Origin: Caenorhabditis remanei
Taxonomy: Eukaryota; Nematoda; Chromadorea; Rhabditida; Rhabditidae
Assembly (NCBI RefSeq): GCF_010183535.1
Contig: NC_071328.1
Span: 1,674,001-1,738,000 of the forward strand
Direction: 5' to 3'
Length of the DNA stretch: 64,000 nucleotides
Part shown: in pieces, positions 12,049-22,119 of the stretch
Numbering within the stretch: position 1 is the stretch's first letter
Layout: each line of letters begins with the position of its first letter
The notes under the pieces: generated by a model
Told to the model about the DNA's origin: nothing
The model's input: only the letters and a program-made list of their open reading frames with translations
Databases searched by the model: none
Position numbers and translations under genes: made by a program

Positions 12049-13208
12049 ATGAGAGCTTTGATCTACCTCGCCATTTTGCCGATTTTGGTTTTTAGTCAAA
12101 GTCAAAACCCTCCTCCAAGTACAATTACTTTAAAGGAGACGCAGTATCTCGGTGAGTTTTTAAGATAGTGCGATAGAGCGCATTTTCGTTTCAGCCCACA
12201 AGCACCAACCAACGATCGCACCGTGCAAATACGGTGTCCAACGAGCATTCGACCAACCCCATTTTCTCGTTACCGAAAAAGAGAAATCTGGAAGATTCGA
12301 AACAATAGGAAAATGTTGTGAGAAATGTGAAATGATTCGTACGGTTCTCCCCGGTACCAACACCTATGGAATTTTGTGTTGTCTTCCGGACACTCCTTAT
12401 AAACATGGCTTAATTGCGACCACTTTCGAAAAGGCAAAGGGAAAGTGAGTTTTTCTCTGAAACTCCGCTATTTTTAACCCAAATTCAACGCTTTTTATAT
12501 CAGAGTGCTTGTTACAAAAAGTAAAAAATAATAGCACTCAGTGGGAATTGAACCCCGGATGCTATTCTGGCGGTCAGACTCCTTACCAGGTACACCATGG
12601 GTGAAGGCCGGCGGCGCGAAACCGAAGGTGGTGATAAAGGTGACGCACCTCCATCTTGCCAGCTTTGTCGCCACCTTCATCAACACCTTCGAATCCGCGC
12701 CGCCGCCCCGCACCCGTGGTGTACCTGGTAAGGAGTCTGGCTGCCAATCTTGCGGCGCGGGTTCGATTCCTCATGCCTCCCAAATTTTTTTGCATTCTTA
12801 TTTTAGCTTTAGGGCGTATTTACAGACCGTTTGAATTTAAAAAAAATCAATTTTTCCAGAAAAGCCCTCACAAAACTCGTCCATCCCCTCGCCATCGTAT
12901 TCGATAGCATCGTGCCGGAAAGTCTGAGTCCCGCCAAATTCCGTCAACAACAAGGCGCGAAAAAACCGAGAACCGGCACGGGTGCCTATGGAGCCGCATT
13001 TCTCGGCGCCGCCGCTGCTCAACTTATAATTCTGGTTCTGACCGTCGTCTTCTGGCATCTGACGAAACAACGAATTCAGTTGGAGACCGTGGCCGACGCG
13101 GATTATACTATTGAGGAGGAGGTGAAGGTGTTCAATCCGTCGAAGAGTGCAATCATGTCGGATAACATGAATTCCGATTTGATGTCCATGTCGCAAGCGA
13201 TGGCTTGA
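12049..13208 (+). CDS. Single-pass membrane protein with Cys-rich ectodomain, unknown function, 3 exons
   Basis: Exons 12049-12151, 12195-12444 and 12860-13208 give 233 residues. Residues 1-16 look like a signal peptide (MRALIYLAILPILVFS). The ectodomain has six cysteines (about C45, C75, C76, C79, C96 and C97), including a CCEKC motif and a later CC pair. Residues about 160-184 are a transmembrane helix (AAAAQLIILVLTVVFW). The tail of about 49 residues has an acidic stretch (TIEEEVKVF) and a Met/Ser-rich end. I recognise no named family. A TTTCAG at about 11997-12002 could be a spliced-leader acceptor 47 bases upstream, so co-transcription with the CRAL-TRIO gene 0.44 kb before it is possible but unproven. 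Intron 2 carries a tRNA-like foldback. Confidence 0.85.
12500..12795. repeat. Foldback with divergent tRNA-like halves (copy 3)
   Basis: It begins after TA as TCAGAGTGCTTGTTACAAAAAG, followed by the inverted tRNA-like half (AATTGAACCCCGGATGC; ACTCCTTACCAGGTACACCA). The right half has TGGTGTACCTGGTAAGGAGT and GGGTTCGATTCCTCATGCC. The right outer end is worn and approximate. It sits in intron 2 of the membrane-protein gene. Confidence 0.65.
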
Positions 13209-13272
13209 CTCTTTTTTTTTCGATTTCTATGAATAAAATCAATAAAACCTAAATTTCAAAAAAGAAAAAAAA

Positions 13273-13350
13273 AGTTTGACACGGGAGAAAAATCGAACCC
13301 TTGACCCTCTGCGCGGCGCTCTAGCTCCTTAACCACTCGGCCATCCGCGC
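13273..13350 (-). other. Leu/Ser-type tRNA-like sequence, likely pseudogene
   Basis: Read on the minus strand from 13350 it starts GCGCGGATGGCCGAGTGG with a classic box A and D-arm (GGCCGAGTGGTTAAGG). It later has AAGGGTTCGATTTTTC as a T-arm and CCCGTGT as a possible 3' acceptor strand. Six of seven acceptor pairs form if G-U is allowed. A proper anticodon stem-loop is not evident, so a functional tRNA is doubtful. It lies just after the polyadenylation signals of the membrane-protein gene. Confidence 0.45.
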
Positions 13351-13567
13351 ACATCCGGAAAGAGGGTGAGGAGGGCATAGAAGAAGTTTCCGCGCGACGC
13401 CAAGGGAGGGAGAAACTAAAAATCAGACTTATCTCAAAAGTGTAATTAAATGATTTGTCACATGTGTTTCGCTAACCCATTGTTATCAAATTCTTATCAG
13501 CTGAGAGTGGTGAAAAAAGTAGTTTTTACTTTATTTACAGGTCTTGTTCATCGATTTCTAGCAGTAA

Positions 13568-13811
13568 TTAAGCACGATTCCTAAACAAGATTCGTTCGCG
13601 AAGTGAGACACGTGGCGGCGCTTCAAAGTAGAGCTCGTCGATGTGGAGATCGTCCGGCTCGAATTCCAATTCGGCGGAGATCACCTGGAAAAAGCGCTTT
13701 TTGCTTCGAGTAGTAGTCAGAATGGAAAAAATTTTCAGATTTTTTTGTTGGATTGGTTACACGTATACAATAGCTTACTGTGCATAATTGGGCGATGAGG
13801 TAATCGTACAT
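13568..13811 (-). CDS. Small two-exon reading frame or alternative 3' exons of the perilipin gene
   Basis: On the minus strand, ATG at 13811 opens MYDYLIAQLCT (to 13779). A GTAAG donor follows, and after a TTTTTCCAG acceptor the frame runs 13684-13568 (VISAELEFEPDDLHIDELYF.. to a stop), 49 residues in all. Codon use and splice signals look real. A CAG|CAG acceptor immediately before the ATG lets the first exon also be internal (adding Q), in phase 0. It lies 0.26 kb downstream of the perilipin stop, on the same strand. It could be a short downstream gene or alternative last exons of perilipin. A phase-0 donor inside perilipin exon 5 (CTG|GTTCGT) would allow the latter, but it is a weak donor. 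I recognise no family. Confidence 0.45.
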
Positions 13812-14074
13812 CTGCTGACAAAATATTGGCAAAATAGACATTTTGTCTCTATAATTGAGAAGTAAGGGGGAATCGAGGGGGGAGATAGTGATGAACACGG
13901 GGTGTAATGATGGAAGAAGAAATTGAGAGGAAAAGGGGGAGGAGACAAAAAAAAACAAAAAAAAAGAAAGATTGACAGTTGCCATCATCACTTGCTTTCT
14001 TCTATTATATCAAAAAATTTTAGGGGAAAAAAAACAAATCAAGGGGTATTTGACATGAATTATAGTTAGTGAGT

Positions 14075-17000
14075 TTACTGTTCGGTTTGTTGACGAACCA
14101 GAAGGTTTGTAGTCCACGCGGACAACTCGGCGATCCGTTGGCGAGCCTCATTGAGAACCTGCAAAATTTTTAATTTTTTTTTGAAATTTTCAGTTTCTTT
14201 TTTCTCAGAATTTTCGAATTCGTACCTCATCGCGAACTTGATAGACGTCACCGGCTTCCGAGAGGTTTGTCTTCAGCTTCTCGAGATAGTCGACGGTCGT
14301 CTCGATTTTTGTGTTGTCACCGAAGACCTGGAATTATTTTTTTGAATTTTTGGGTCTCGACACGAAAATCATGTGAATGACACGTGTCATATTTAAAGGC
14401 GCATGTTGAGGGGTCCCGACACGATTACCTTTTTGGACAGTTTTTCGACTGTAGGGTGTCTTTTTGAGACCAAATTCAATTGAAAAATTATAAAATAAAA
14501 ATGTATTTTGAATTTAGCGCTAAAATTCTGGCTGATTTCAGCAGAGCGCGGTAGACTCACTCCCAGATTCCGTGCTGCCACGTGACAGATTTTGGGTCTC
14601 GACACGATTTTGACCGGAATCACGTGAATTACACGTGGCATATTTAAAGGCGCATGTGGAGGGTCTCGACACGATCACCGTAGTTCCCTTGCCACGTGTT
14701 TTTCACACATTCATGTGATAAACACGTGGCAGAGCTAGGTGATCGTTTTCTCAAAAATTTGACGGTTTTTTGGTCAGAAAAAGTCGAAAAGACCATCAAA
14801 TTTCGGATTTTCGTGCCGATATTTAAAAAAATTCGTGAATTTTTGAGTGTTTTTACGAAAAATGCGGATTTTTCAAATTTGTTTCGTCTAGATTCGCAAA
14901 AATCCGCAGTTATCAACGAAATTCTCAGAAAAATGTTTTAAAAATCAAAATTTTTTGGGAATCTCGACAAATTTTTTTCGAAAAAATCCGCATTTTTAGC
15001 TAAAACACTCAAAAATTCACGGATTTGGTCGGAATGTTCAAAGTCCGCACGAAAAACCGGTTTTTGAGCAAAAAACTCGAGAAAATTGGCGAAAAATTAG
15101 TGGATTTCTGCAGGAATCAATTGGCGCCCACAGTATAAAAAATTGAATCTTTTCCGATTCGCGTTGCGTGCGCGTCGCGGTTTATATTTAAAATCCTCGG
15201 AACCGTCCCAACCGTTGTACGACAGAGCGCGTTTCCGCGACCGTACGCCTCGCACTGAAGTGTGCACACAACAGTTGACGGATTAGGACGAAATTCTCAA
15301 TGTTCGCACGAAAAACCGGTTTTTGGAGAAAAAACTAAAGAAAAATTAATGGATTCTGCAGGAATCAGTTATGCGCCTTTAACCTGCGCTCCACCGCACT
15401 GCATTCCATGATCTACTCACAATCTGTCCCTTCTCACGCAACGCCTTCAACTGTGTGGCGAGTTGTTCGGAAGTCGACTGAATATGTTTCATCAACATCT
15501 CCTCCGGTGCCACTTTGTACTGATTCGCCTCCGTCTCCAACTTGTTCTTGAAGTCGTACACAGACGTCGTGATCTCGTTCGTCTTCTCCATAACCCACGT
15601 CTTCTTCTCGCGAACAATGTCGAGAAGGACAAAGGATTGACTGAGTTGTTCGAGATACGCACGCGCTTTCTCGTTGATCGGATCGATCACGTGATCGTGG
15701 GCCTTAAATAACTTTTGAAATATTAGAGTCTGATTAGATGGGCGGGGCGAAGGGGAGGTCTCAGACTTGGAGTTGGAATTATAGCACAAATTTGTGAAAT
15801 TTTAAGAAAAATTTAGAATTTTTGAGTTTGAAACATTAATATTAGCCGTGCATACTTATTACAACTGCGCTCCACCGCAAACGAGAGAGTATCGGTGAGA
15901 GACGCAGAGTTTATTCTCGCACCAACACAAATTTTCACAGTTTTTGACTTATATTCGCTATTTTCCATAATTTTTCGGTAAATTATTATGAAAAATGCGA
16001 GAATATTAGCCGAGCAAATTCGTTACAACCGCGCCCCGCCGCAAACGAGAGAGTATCGGCGAGAGACGCAGATTTTTTTCTCGCGCCAACAATTATTTTC
16101 ACAGTTTTTGACCTATTTTCACTATTTTTCGAAAGTTTTAATGTAATTTGTTCTTAAAAACAGCGAAAATAGGTCAAAAATGGTAAAAATATTTGTTCGC
16201 GCGAGAAAAAATTCTGCGTCTCTCACCGATACTCTCTCGTTTGCGGTGGGGCGCGGTTGTAAGAGGGGGTGGGCCGCTAATATGTCAAAACTATGAAAAT
16301 CTATGTCGGTGCAAGAAAAAACTCTACGGCTCTCGTCGGCACTCTCTAATTTGCGGTGGGGCGCAGTTGTCATAAAAATGGTCGGCTAATATGGTTGCCG
16401 AGCTATTAAAAAAGAAGCTCGTTTCAGAAAATTTTTCACATTTTAGCGAAAAAATCGAAAACATTGACTGAAAACTAAAGTTGATTGACACAAAATCAAA
16501 ATTTCGGAAAATCTTACGATTTTTTGGTTAAAAAAATCAAGAAAACTTGGAAATTCAGTGCTATCATAACACTTTCTAGCAAAATTCACGATTTTTTAAG
16601 TAAAAATTGGGGAAGATCGATTATTTTAGGAAATTTCCATTGAAAAGTGTCAAAAATCTAGTTTCCAATGAACGAAACTGGATTTTTATTAAAAATTCCC
16701 GATTTTTTGAGTAAAAATTGGGGAAAAAACCTCTTTTTGAGTAAAATTCCCGATTTTTCAAGTAAAAATCGAGGAAAAACTTGGTAATGCTGTGTTATTT
16801 TCCAATATTAAGTGCCGAAAATCTAGTTTCCGGATTTTCATTAAAACTTCTCGATTTTTTGAGTAAAAATCGGGGAAAACCTTTTTACAATTCCAGTCAC
16901 CAACTCTGAGATCTCGACCAACTATAAATCTACCTTATTATTAACACCCTTCACAATCAACGCCGCCAAATTCTTGACTCTCTGCGTGATGGAGGCACCG

Positions 17001-20000
17001 ACCGCCGGTGTCACCTCGACATTCAACCCTTTCTGCACCGCCCCTTCGAGAACATCCAACAGTGCGTTCGTGTTCTCCGTCGCCTTCTCCACCGGCACCA
17101 TCGCAATTCGTTGAGCTTGATGAAGAGCCGAGTAGATTCGATGCTCCACAGCAAGCTCCGCCTCCTTAATCGTCGAAATCGCACTGGTACCGAGTTTCTT
17201 CGCATTATCGACTTGATCGAGAACGAGCGCGGCGCCACCGGCACTCAACGCCAACGAGAATTGAGTGAGCACGACGGCGGCTCCGATTCCGAACGTTCCC
17301 GTCACAATGGCCGCCTGTTTTCCGCTCTCCACAGCGGTCTTCGCCCGTTCGGTACCATAACTGACGGCCTCGTAGGCGGTGTCTCGTGGCTTCACATAGT
17401 ACGAATTGTAGCCGTCGTACGCTTTTTGTGTCGCGTAATTGCTCACTTTCGACACGTTCTCCTCGGCAACGTTGAACGTCGAGTTGATTAGTGGATGGAA
17501 CTCTTTGGTCTTGGTGTACGCGTTGATTGCCTAAAAATAGTCTATTGTCTACACTTTCTTCATTCCAAAATATCGCCAAGTCGAAAGTCCGACTGTTTTG
17601 ATCAATTTGTGCACTTTTATCTCTAAATTTTTGAAATATAAATGGAATTTTTTGAGATAAAAGGGCACAAAATTTTGTAATTTTTGGTCAAAACAAGACT
17701 TTCGACTCGGCGCACGCCTCGGAATTGAGAAAAAGTGTCAAAAATAGCGAGTTTTGGGGGAAAAACACCACTATCCCAAAGTTTAAGATTTTTTGATTTG
17801 AATCGATTCAGAAAGCCAGGGAGCTGAAAATCACGAAAATATGTAATTTTGGCCCCGAAATCACTGAAAATCAGGTTTTTCGCATCCAAACATTAAAACC
17901 GGTAGTTTTTCAGTGAAAAATTATAGTTTTGCTCCTCAAAAAGCTCGAAAATCCATCAAAAACCCTTTTTCTATCGTATGGTCACAAATTGGTAATTTCT
18001 AGCCTCAATTTCCCGTCTAAAACGGCTCCAGAACGTTTCAAAACTGAAAAAGTTCGTTTTTTTTTCAGTTTCGAAGCGTTTTGGAGCAATTTTAAATGGA
18101 GAAATGAATCTAGAAACTCCAAATTTGTGACGATATGATAGAAAAAGGGTTTTTTTTTGTGAAATTTTGTGCTTTTGAGCAGAAAAACTGCCATTTTTCA
18201 TTGAAAAACAACGATTTTTCGGGTTTTCCTAATCAATTGACCTATATGAGCTGAAAATCTTGAAAACATGCCATTTTTCACTAAAATTGAGCAAATTTCT
18301 TGGTTTTAGCGTTAAAAACCAGATTTTGCAGTAATGCGAGCTCCAAATTACTCGGAAATTCAGCTTTTAGCACAAAAACCAAGAAATGTGTTCATTTTCT
18401 GTGAAAATTGACATAGTTTTGTGATTTTCAGCTCAAATAACTAAATTGAGCCAGTCCGAATATCCGCAACCGGAATTTCAGAACTAAAACAATATGAGAC
18501 ATGATATATGAGGAATTTGAACGAAATATGACTAAAAATCATCAAGATTTCACTAAAAACGGCGAAAATTCGAGTTATTCGGCTATTTTTCACGGATTTA
18601 AGCAGGGTTGGGAAATTCCGGGCCGGGCCGGGTCGGGCCGGCCCGACTGAGAAATTTTCCTCGGCCCGGCTCCTGTAGAAAAATTATTAGCGTACGAGAA
18701 ATTTTGACTTTTTTAAAATGAAAATTTTGCAGAAATTTGTGAAAAAATGGTGTACATTTTTTGAATCCGGGCCGGGCCGGAATTTCCCAACCCTGGATTT
18801 AAGAAAGTTTCATAATGTTTCGATGCTAAAAACCAGATTTTTTTTAGAAATTTCATGGCCAAATCGACATATTTTCGTTATTTTCAGCACATTGATTGGT
18901 AGACTATAGTGTAAGCCAGCCTGAATAACCGAAACTGGAATTTCAGAACTAAAACTATGTGGGACAAGATATATGGGAAATTTGCAGACTTGTCAAAAAT
19001 CGGGCCGGCCCGGGCCGGGCCTCGGGCCGGGCCGGGCCGGGCTGAGATTTTTCTTGAGTTTGGCCCGGCGGGCCGGGCCGGGCCGGGCCGGGCCAAAATT
19101 TTTCCTGATTTCAAAAAATGGGAACCCGTTTTTACCAAATTTTATTTGAAATTTTTCGAAAAAATAGAGTAAAAATGCTTAAATTATCATACATATTCAC
19201 ATTTTTCCTAAAATTTCCAAAAAAAATCAAAAACTCAACATGTTTCAAAAGAGCCTGGCCGGGCCGGGCCGGGCCGGGCCGAGATTTTTCCTGAGTTTGG
19301 CCCGCCGGGCCGGGCCGGGCCGGGCCGGGCCAAAATTTTTCCTGATTTCAAAAAATGGGAACCCGTTTTTACCAAATTTTATTTGAAATTTTTCGAAAAA
19401 ATAGAGTAAAAATGCTTAAATTATCATACATATTCACATTTTTCCTAAAATTTCCAAAAAAAATCAAAAACTCAACATGTTTCAAAAGAGCCTGGCCGGG
19501 CCGGGCCGGGCCGGGCCGAGATTTTTCCTGAGTTTGGCCCGCCGGGCCGGGCCGGGCCGGGCCGGGCCAAAATTTTTCCTGATTTCGGCCCGGCCCGGCC
19601 CGGCCCGGCCCGGCCCGTGACAAGTCTGGAAATTTGCGTTTTTTGAACGGATAATGGCTAAAAGTCATCGAGATTTTGCTGAAAAACTACCCAAGATCCG
19701 ATTTTTAGGCAAGTTTTTTTGGTTTTGAGAAAAAATGCGCTAAAAATCGTCAAAAATTCACTGAAAATTGATTTTTGGCCGGAAAAATAGCAAATTCATC
19801 ATTTTTCAGAAGGAAAACTAGTATTTAACGGATTATGACTGAAAAGCCTCAAGATTTCACAGAAAAACGGCTAATGTTATTGTTTCTGTTGCAAAATTCA
19901 GATTTTGGGCCATTCTTTACAGGTTTTGAGAAAAAATGCGATAAAAATCGTCAAAAATACACCGAAAAATGACTTTTGGCCGGAAAAATTGCGAAATTCA

Positions 20001-20543
20001 GTGATTTTTCAGCGAAAAAACGAGTAATTTCTACTATTTTTCGTATAAAAATTGCTTTTTTCAGTCAAAAACTGACGTATTTTCGAATTCGAGCACAAAA
20101 ATTCTAAAATTCGAGCTTTTCAAAGCGCGCTCTACCGATAATCCACTCGATTCCGTGCACCTACGGATTACCGCTAAAAATCATCGAGATTTCACGTTTT
20201 TGAGAAAAAATGTGATAAAAATCGTCAAAAATTATCTGAAAAACGATCGAAATTCGAATTTTCCACAGTTTTTAGACTTTTGGCCGAAAACATTGCAGAT
20301 TCAGAATTGTTTCAGTGGAAAAACGAGTCGTTTCTGCTATTTTCAGTCGAAAATTGGCGTATTTTCGAATGTGAGCACAAAAATTTCAAATTTTCGATCT
20401 TTTCGAAGTGCGCTCCATTGAGAATCCACTCGAATCCTTGCACCTACCGTTTTGACATAAGCGTTTCCGAGCAACTGATCGTAGTAGCTTTGTGCCTCTG
20501 CCTGTTGGTCTTCGACCTGTGCGGACTGCTCGACTTCAGCCAT
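14075..20543 (-). CDS. plin-1: Perilipin (lipid-droplet coat protein), 5 exons
   Basis: Exons (minus strand) 20543-20448, 17530-16934, 15702-15421, 14327-14226 and 14158-14075 join in phase 0 throughout and give 386 residues. The N-terminus MAEVEQSAQVED.., the YVKTAINAYTKTKEF segment, and the long helical and amphipathic middle (VSNYATQKAYDGYNSYYVKP; GTERAKTAVESGKQAA; then an Ala/Gly/Leu-rich hydrophobic run TGTFGIGAAVVLTQFSLALS) fit the worm perilipin PLIN-1/MDT-28. The C-terminal half is a helical bundle (LSQSFVLLDIVREKKTWV; EEMLMKHIQSTSEQL). Perilipins coat lipid droplets and control lipase access. A TTTTTCAG at 20560 (17 bases before the ATG) is a likely spliced-leader acceptor. The third exon is entered through a TTTAAG acceptor, weaker than the usual TTTTCAG. 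Intron 1 is 2.9 kb and holds two GGCCC-array hAT-like elements. Confidence 0.87.
15840..16395. repeat. Repeated GCGC(T/C)CC(A/C)CCGCAAACGAGAGAG modules in perilipin intron 2
   Basis: Two direct copies (about 15845-15990 and 16003-16140) and two inverted copies (about 16165-16260 and 16295-16395) share CAAACGAGAGAGTATCGGCG and GAGACGCAGA next to a GCGC box. Together they can fold into large hairpins. The intron around them shows no other structure. Confidence 0.6.
18603..18795. mobile_element. hAT-like MITE with GGCC array, 193 bp
   Basis: Ends are CAGGGTTGGGAAATTCCGGG and its complement ..GGAATTTCCCAACCCTG, flanked by the same 8 bases GATTTAAG on both sides (18595-18602 and 18796-18803). The 8-base duplication and CAGG ends are typical of hAT transposons. 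GGGCCGGGCC tracts lie just inside both ends. It lies in perilipin intron 1. Confidence 0.85.
18985..19628. mobile_element. hAT-like MITE with large GGCCC arrays, 644 bp
   Basis: The ends CAGACTTGTCA and TGACAAGTCTG are inverted copies. The flanks are the identical octamer GAAATTTG (18977-18984 and 19629-19636). The interior alternates GGGCC arrays with a spacer of about 235 bases that is present twice as a direct copy (units starting near 19085 and 19325), so the element has been internally duplicated. No transposase is present. Confidence 0.88.
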
Positions 20544-21189
20544 TTTTCTGCTTTTTCTGCTGAAAAATGGGGAAATTTTTTGGAATTTTCGGGGAAAACC
20601 TTGGGAAAAAAGTAAATAATTGTTCGAGAATCTTCGAATCATGGAAAAAGAAGAAATGAGGGAAGCGCTATCACACCGAGAGAGATAGCAAAAATCGGCG
20701 GTGGTCAGCAAGTATTTGTACCCCTTTTCTCTCTCTCACTACGCGTACTTTGCCCCCCTTACGACAGATGATGGGGTGACTCAGTTTCGCAATACGTTTT
20801 CCCGTTCATTTTGAGGATTTTTCACCTAGAAAACTACGTTGTAGCCCTGTAGCCCCAGGAAACATACGTGTAATTGCGCGTGTACCTTGCTACTGGAAAA
20901 AATAGAATTTTCTTGCGAAAGTTTGAGAAAAATCGCTCAGAAAACACTAGAAACATAAAAAATCACGAAAATTCGGCGAAAAACTGATAAGAAAACCGAA
21001 AAATTCGATTGCGAGAACGGTTGTAAACAATTTTATTTAAAAATCGCGCCATAAAGCTCAAAGATCGCGTCGAGACCCATCAGGAAAACTCCATGCGCCT
21101 TTAAGAAATTACGGTAGAATTTTAAAGGCGCAGGGGAAAAATTGAGAAGTTTTGACTGTAGCTTTTGGAATTTAATTAATTTTATTATT

Positions 21190-21535
21190 TTTCAGTGCGA
21201 AAAGTGGTTTTCGAGGCAAATTTGAAGGAAAAAAACTCAAAATTTCTCATTTTTTTCGCTATTTTTCTCAATTTTAAGTGCGAAAAGTGATTTTCGAGAC
21301 AAATTTGGAGCGAAAAACTAAAAAATTTTTAGTTTTTTTTGCTATTTTCCCCAAATTTAAGTGCAAAAAGTGGTTTTCGAGACAAATTTGAAAGGAAAAA
21401 CTCAAAATTTCTCACTTTTTCGCTATTTTCTCCAATTTTAAGTGCGAAAAGCGGTTATCGAGACAAATTTGAAGGGAAAAACTCAAAATTTCTCATTTTT
21501 TCGCAATTTTTCCCAATTTTTCCACTGAAAATCAT
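21190..21535. repeat. Short tandem array of 80-90 base units
   Basis: At least four diverged head-to-tail units share the order AGTGCGAAAAG, GGTTTTCGAGACAAATTTG, AAAAACTCAAAATTTCTCA and TTTTTCGCTATTTT. It is upstream of the UPF0235 gene and has no coding sense. Confidence 0.65.
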
Positions 21536-22110
21536 TGATTTTTTTTGATTTATGTACTTCAACCCCACTGAAACTCTGTAAAAATGGACAAATTGATAAA
21601 GCAACCCCCGCAAGGAATTTTCGCCGAAAAAAAATGCAAACATTTCGCGGAAATTACCCGAAAACTGATAAGAAACTGGCTTCGAGAACGGTTGTAAACA
21701 AAATTCGTTTTTAAAATGGCGCCATAAAGCTCAAAGATCGCGTCGAGACCCATCTGGAAAATTCCGTGCGCCTATAAGAAATTACGGTAGAATTTTAAAG
21801 GCGCATGGGGGAAATGGAAAAGTTGTTACTGTAGAATTTGAAATTTTGAAATTAAAATTTTTATTTTTATTTTTGAAAAGTGATTTTTGATGGATTTATG
21901 GGGGTTTTTCTCTAGTAAATTGTATAGAAAAATCGGAAAAATACACTTTCCAATCATAGACGCAGAGAAAAAGGAAAAAATCGAGAAATCGAAAAAAATA
22001 GCCGTCGCTCGATTTATTTTTGTTTTCCGTCGCTGTTTAGTTCAAATTTTCTCAAATTTTCAGATAAATTGATGCAAAACGGCCTATTTCGGCTAACAAC
22101 AGCAGTTTTC

Positions 22111-22112
22111 AG
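22111..22112 (+). promoter_or_regulatory. Probable spliced-leader acceptor of the UPF0235 gene
   Basis: CAGTTTTCAG ends 7 bases before the ATG at 22120. There is no plausible upstream coding exon to pair with it. In Caenorhabditis this arrangement is usual for trans-splicing. Confidence 0.55.
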
Positions 22113-22119
22113 AGAAAAA

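Larger units (their letters stand above)
20544..22119. other. Intergenic, divergent promoter region of perilipin and the UPF0235 gene
   Basis: No gene is seen. The segment at about 21.19-21.53 kb is a tandem array of about four units of 80-90 bases, each with AAGTG[CG][GA]AAA(A)G.GGTTTTCGAG and CTCAAAATTTCTCA. Two near-identical segments at about 20.99-21.14 and 21.65-21.81 kb (AAGCTCAAAGATCGCGTCGA and TTACGGTAGAATTTTAAAGG) flank this array as direct repeats. Confidence 0.6.

Noticed and set aside
17205..17579. 124-codon Arg-rich frame on the minus strand
   Set aside because: Out-of-frame shadow of perilipin exon 2.
18884..19668. Pro/Gly/Ala/Arg-rich frames such as GPARPAGPNSRK
   Set aside because: Readings of GGCCC arrays inside hAT-like elements.
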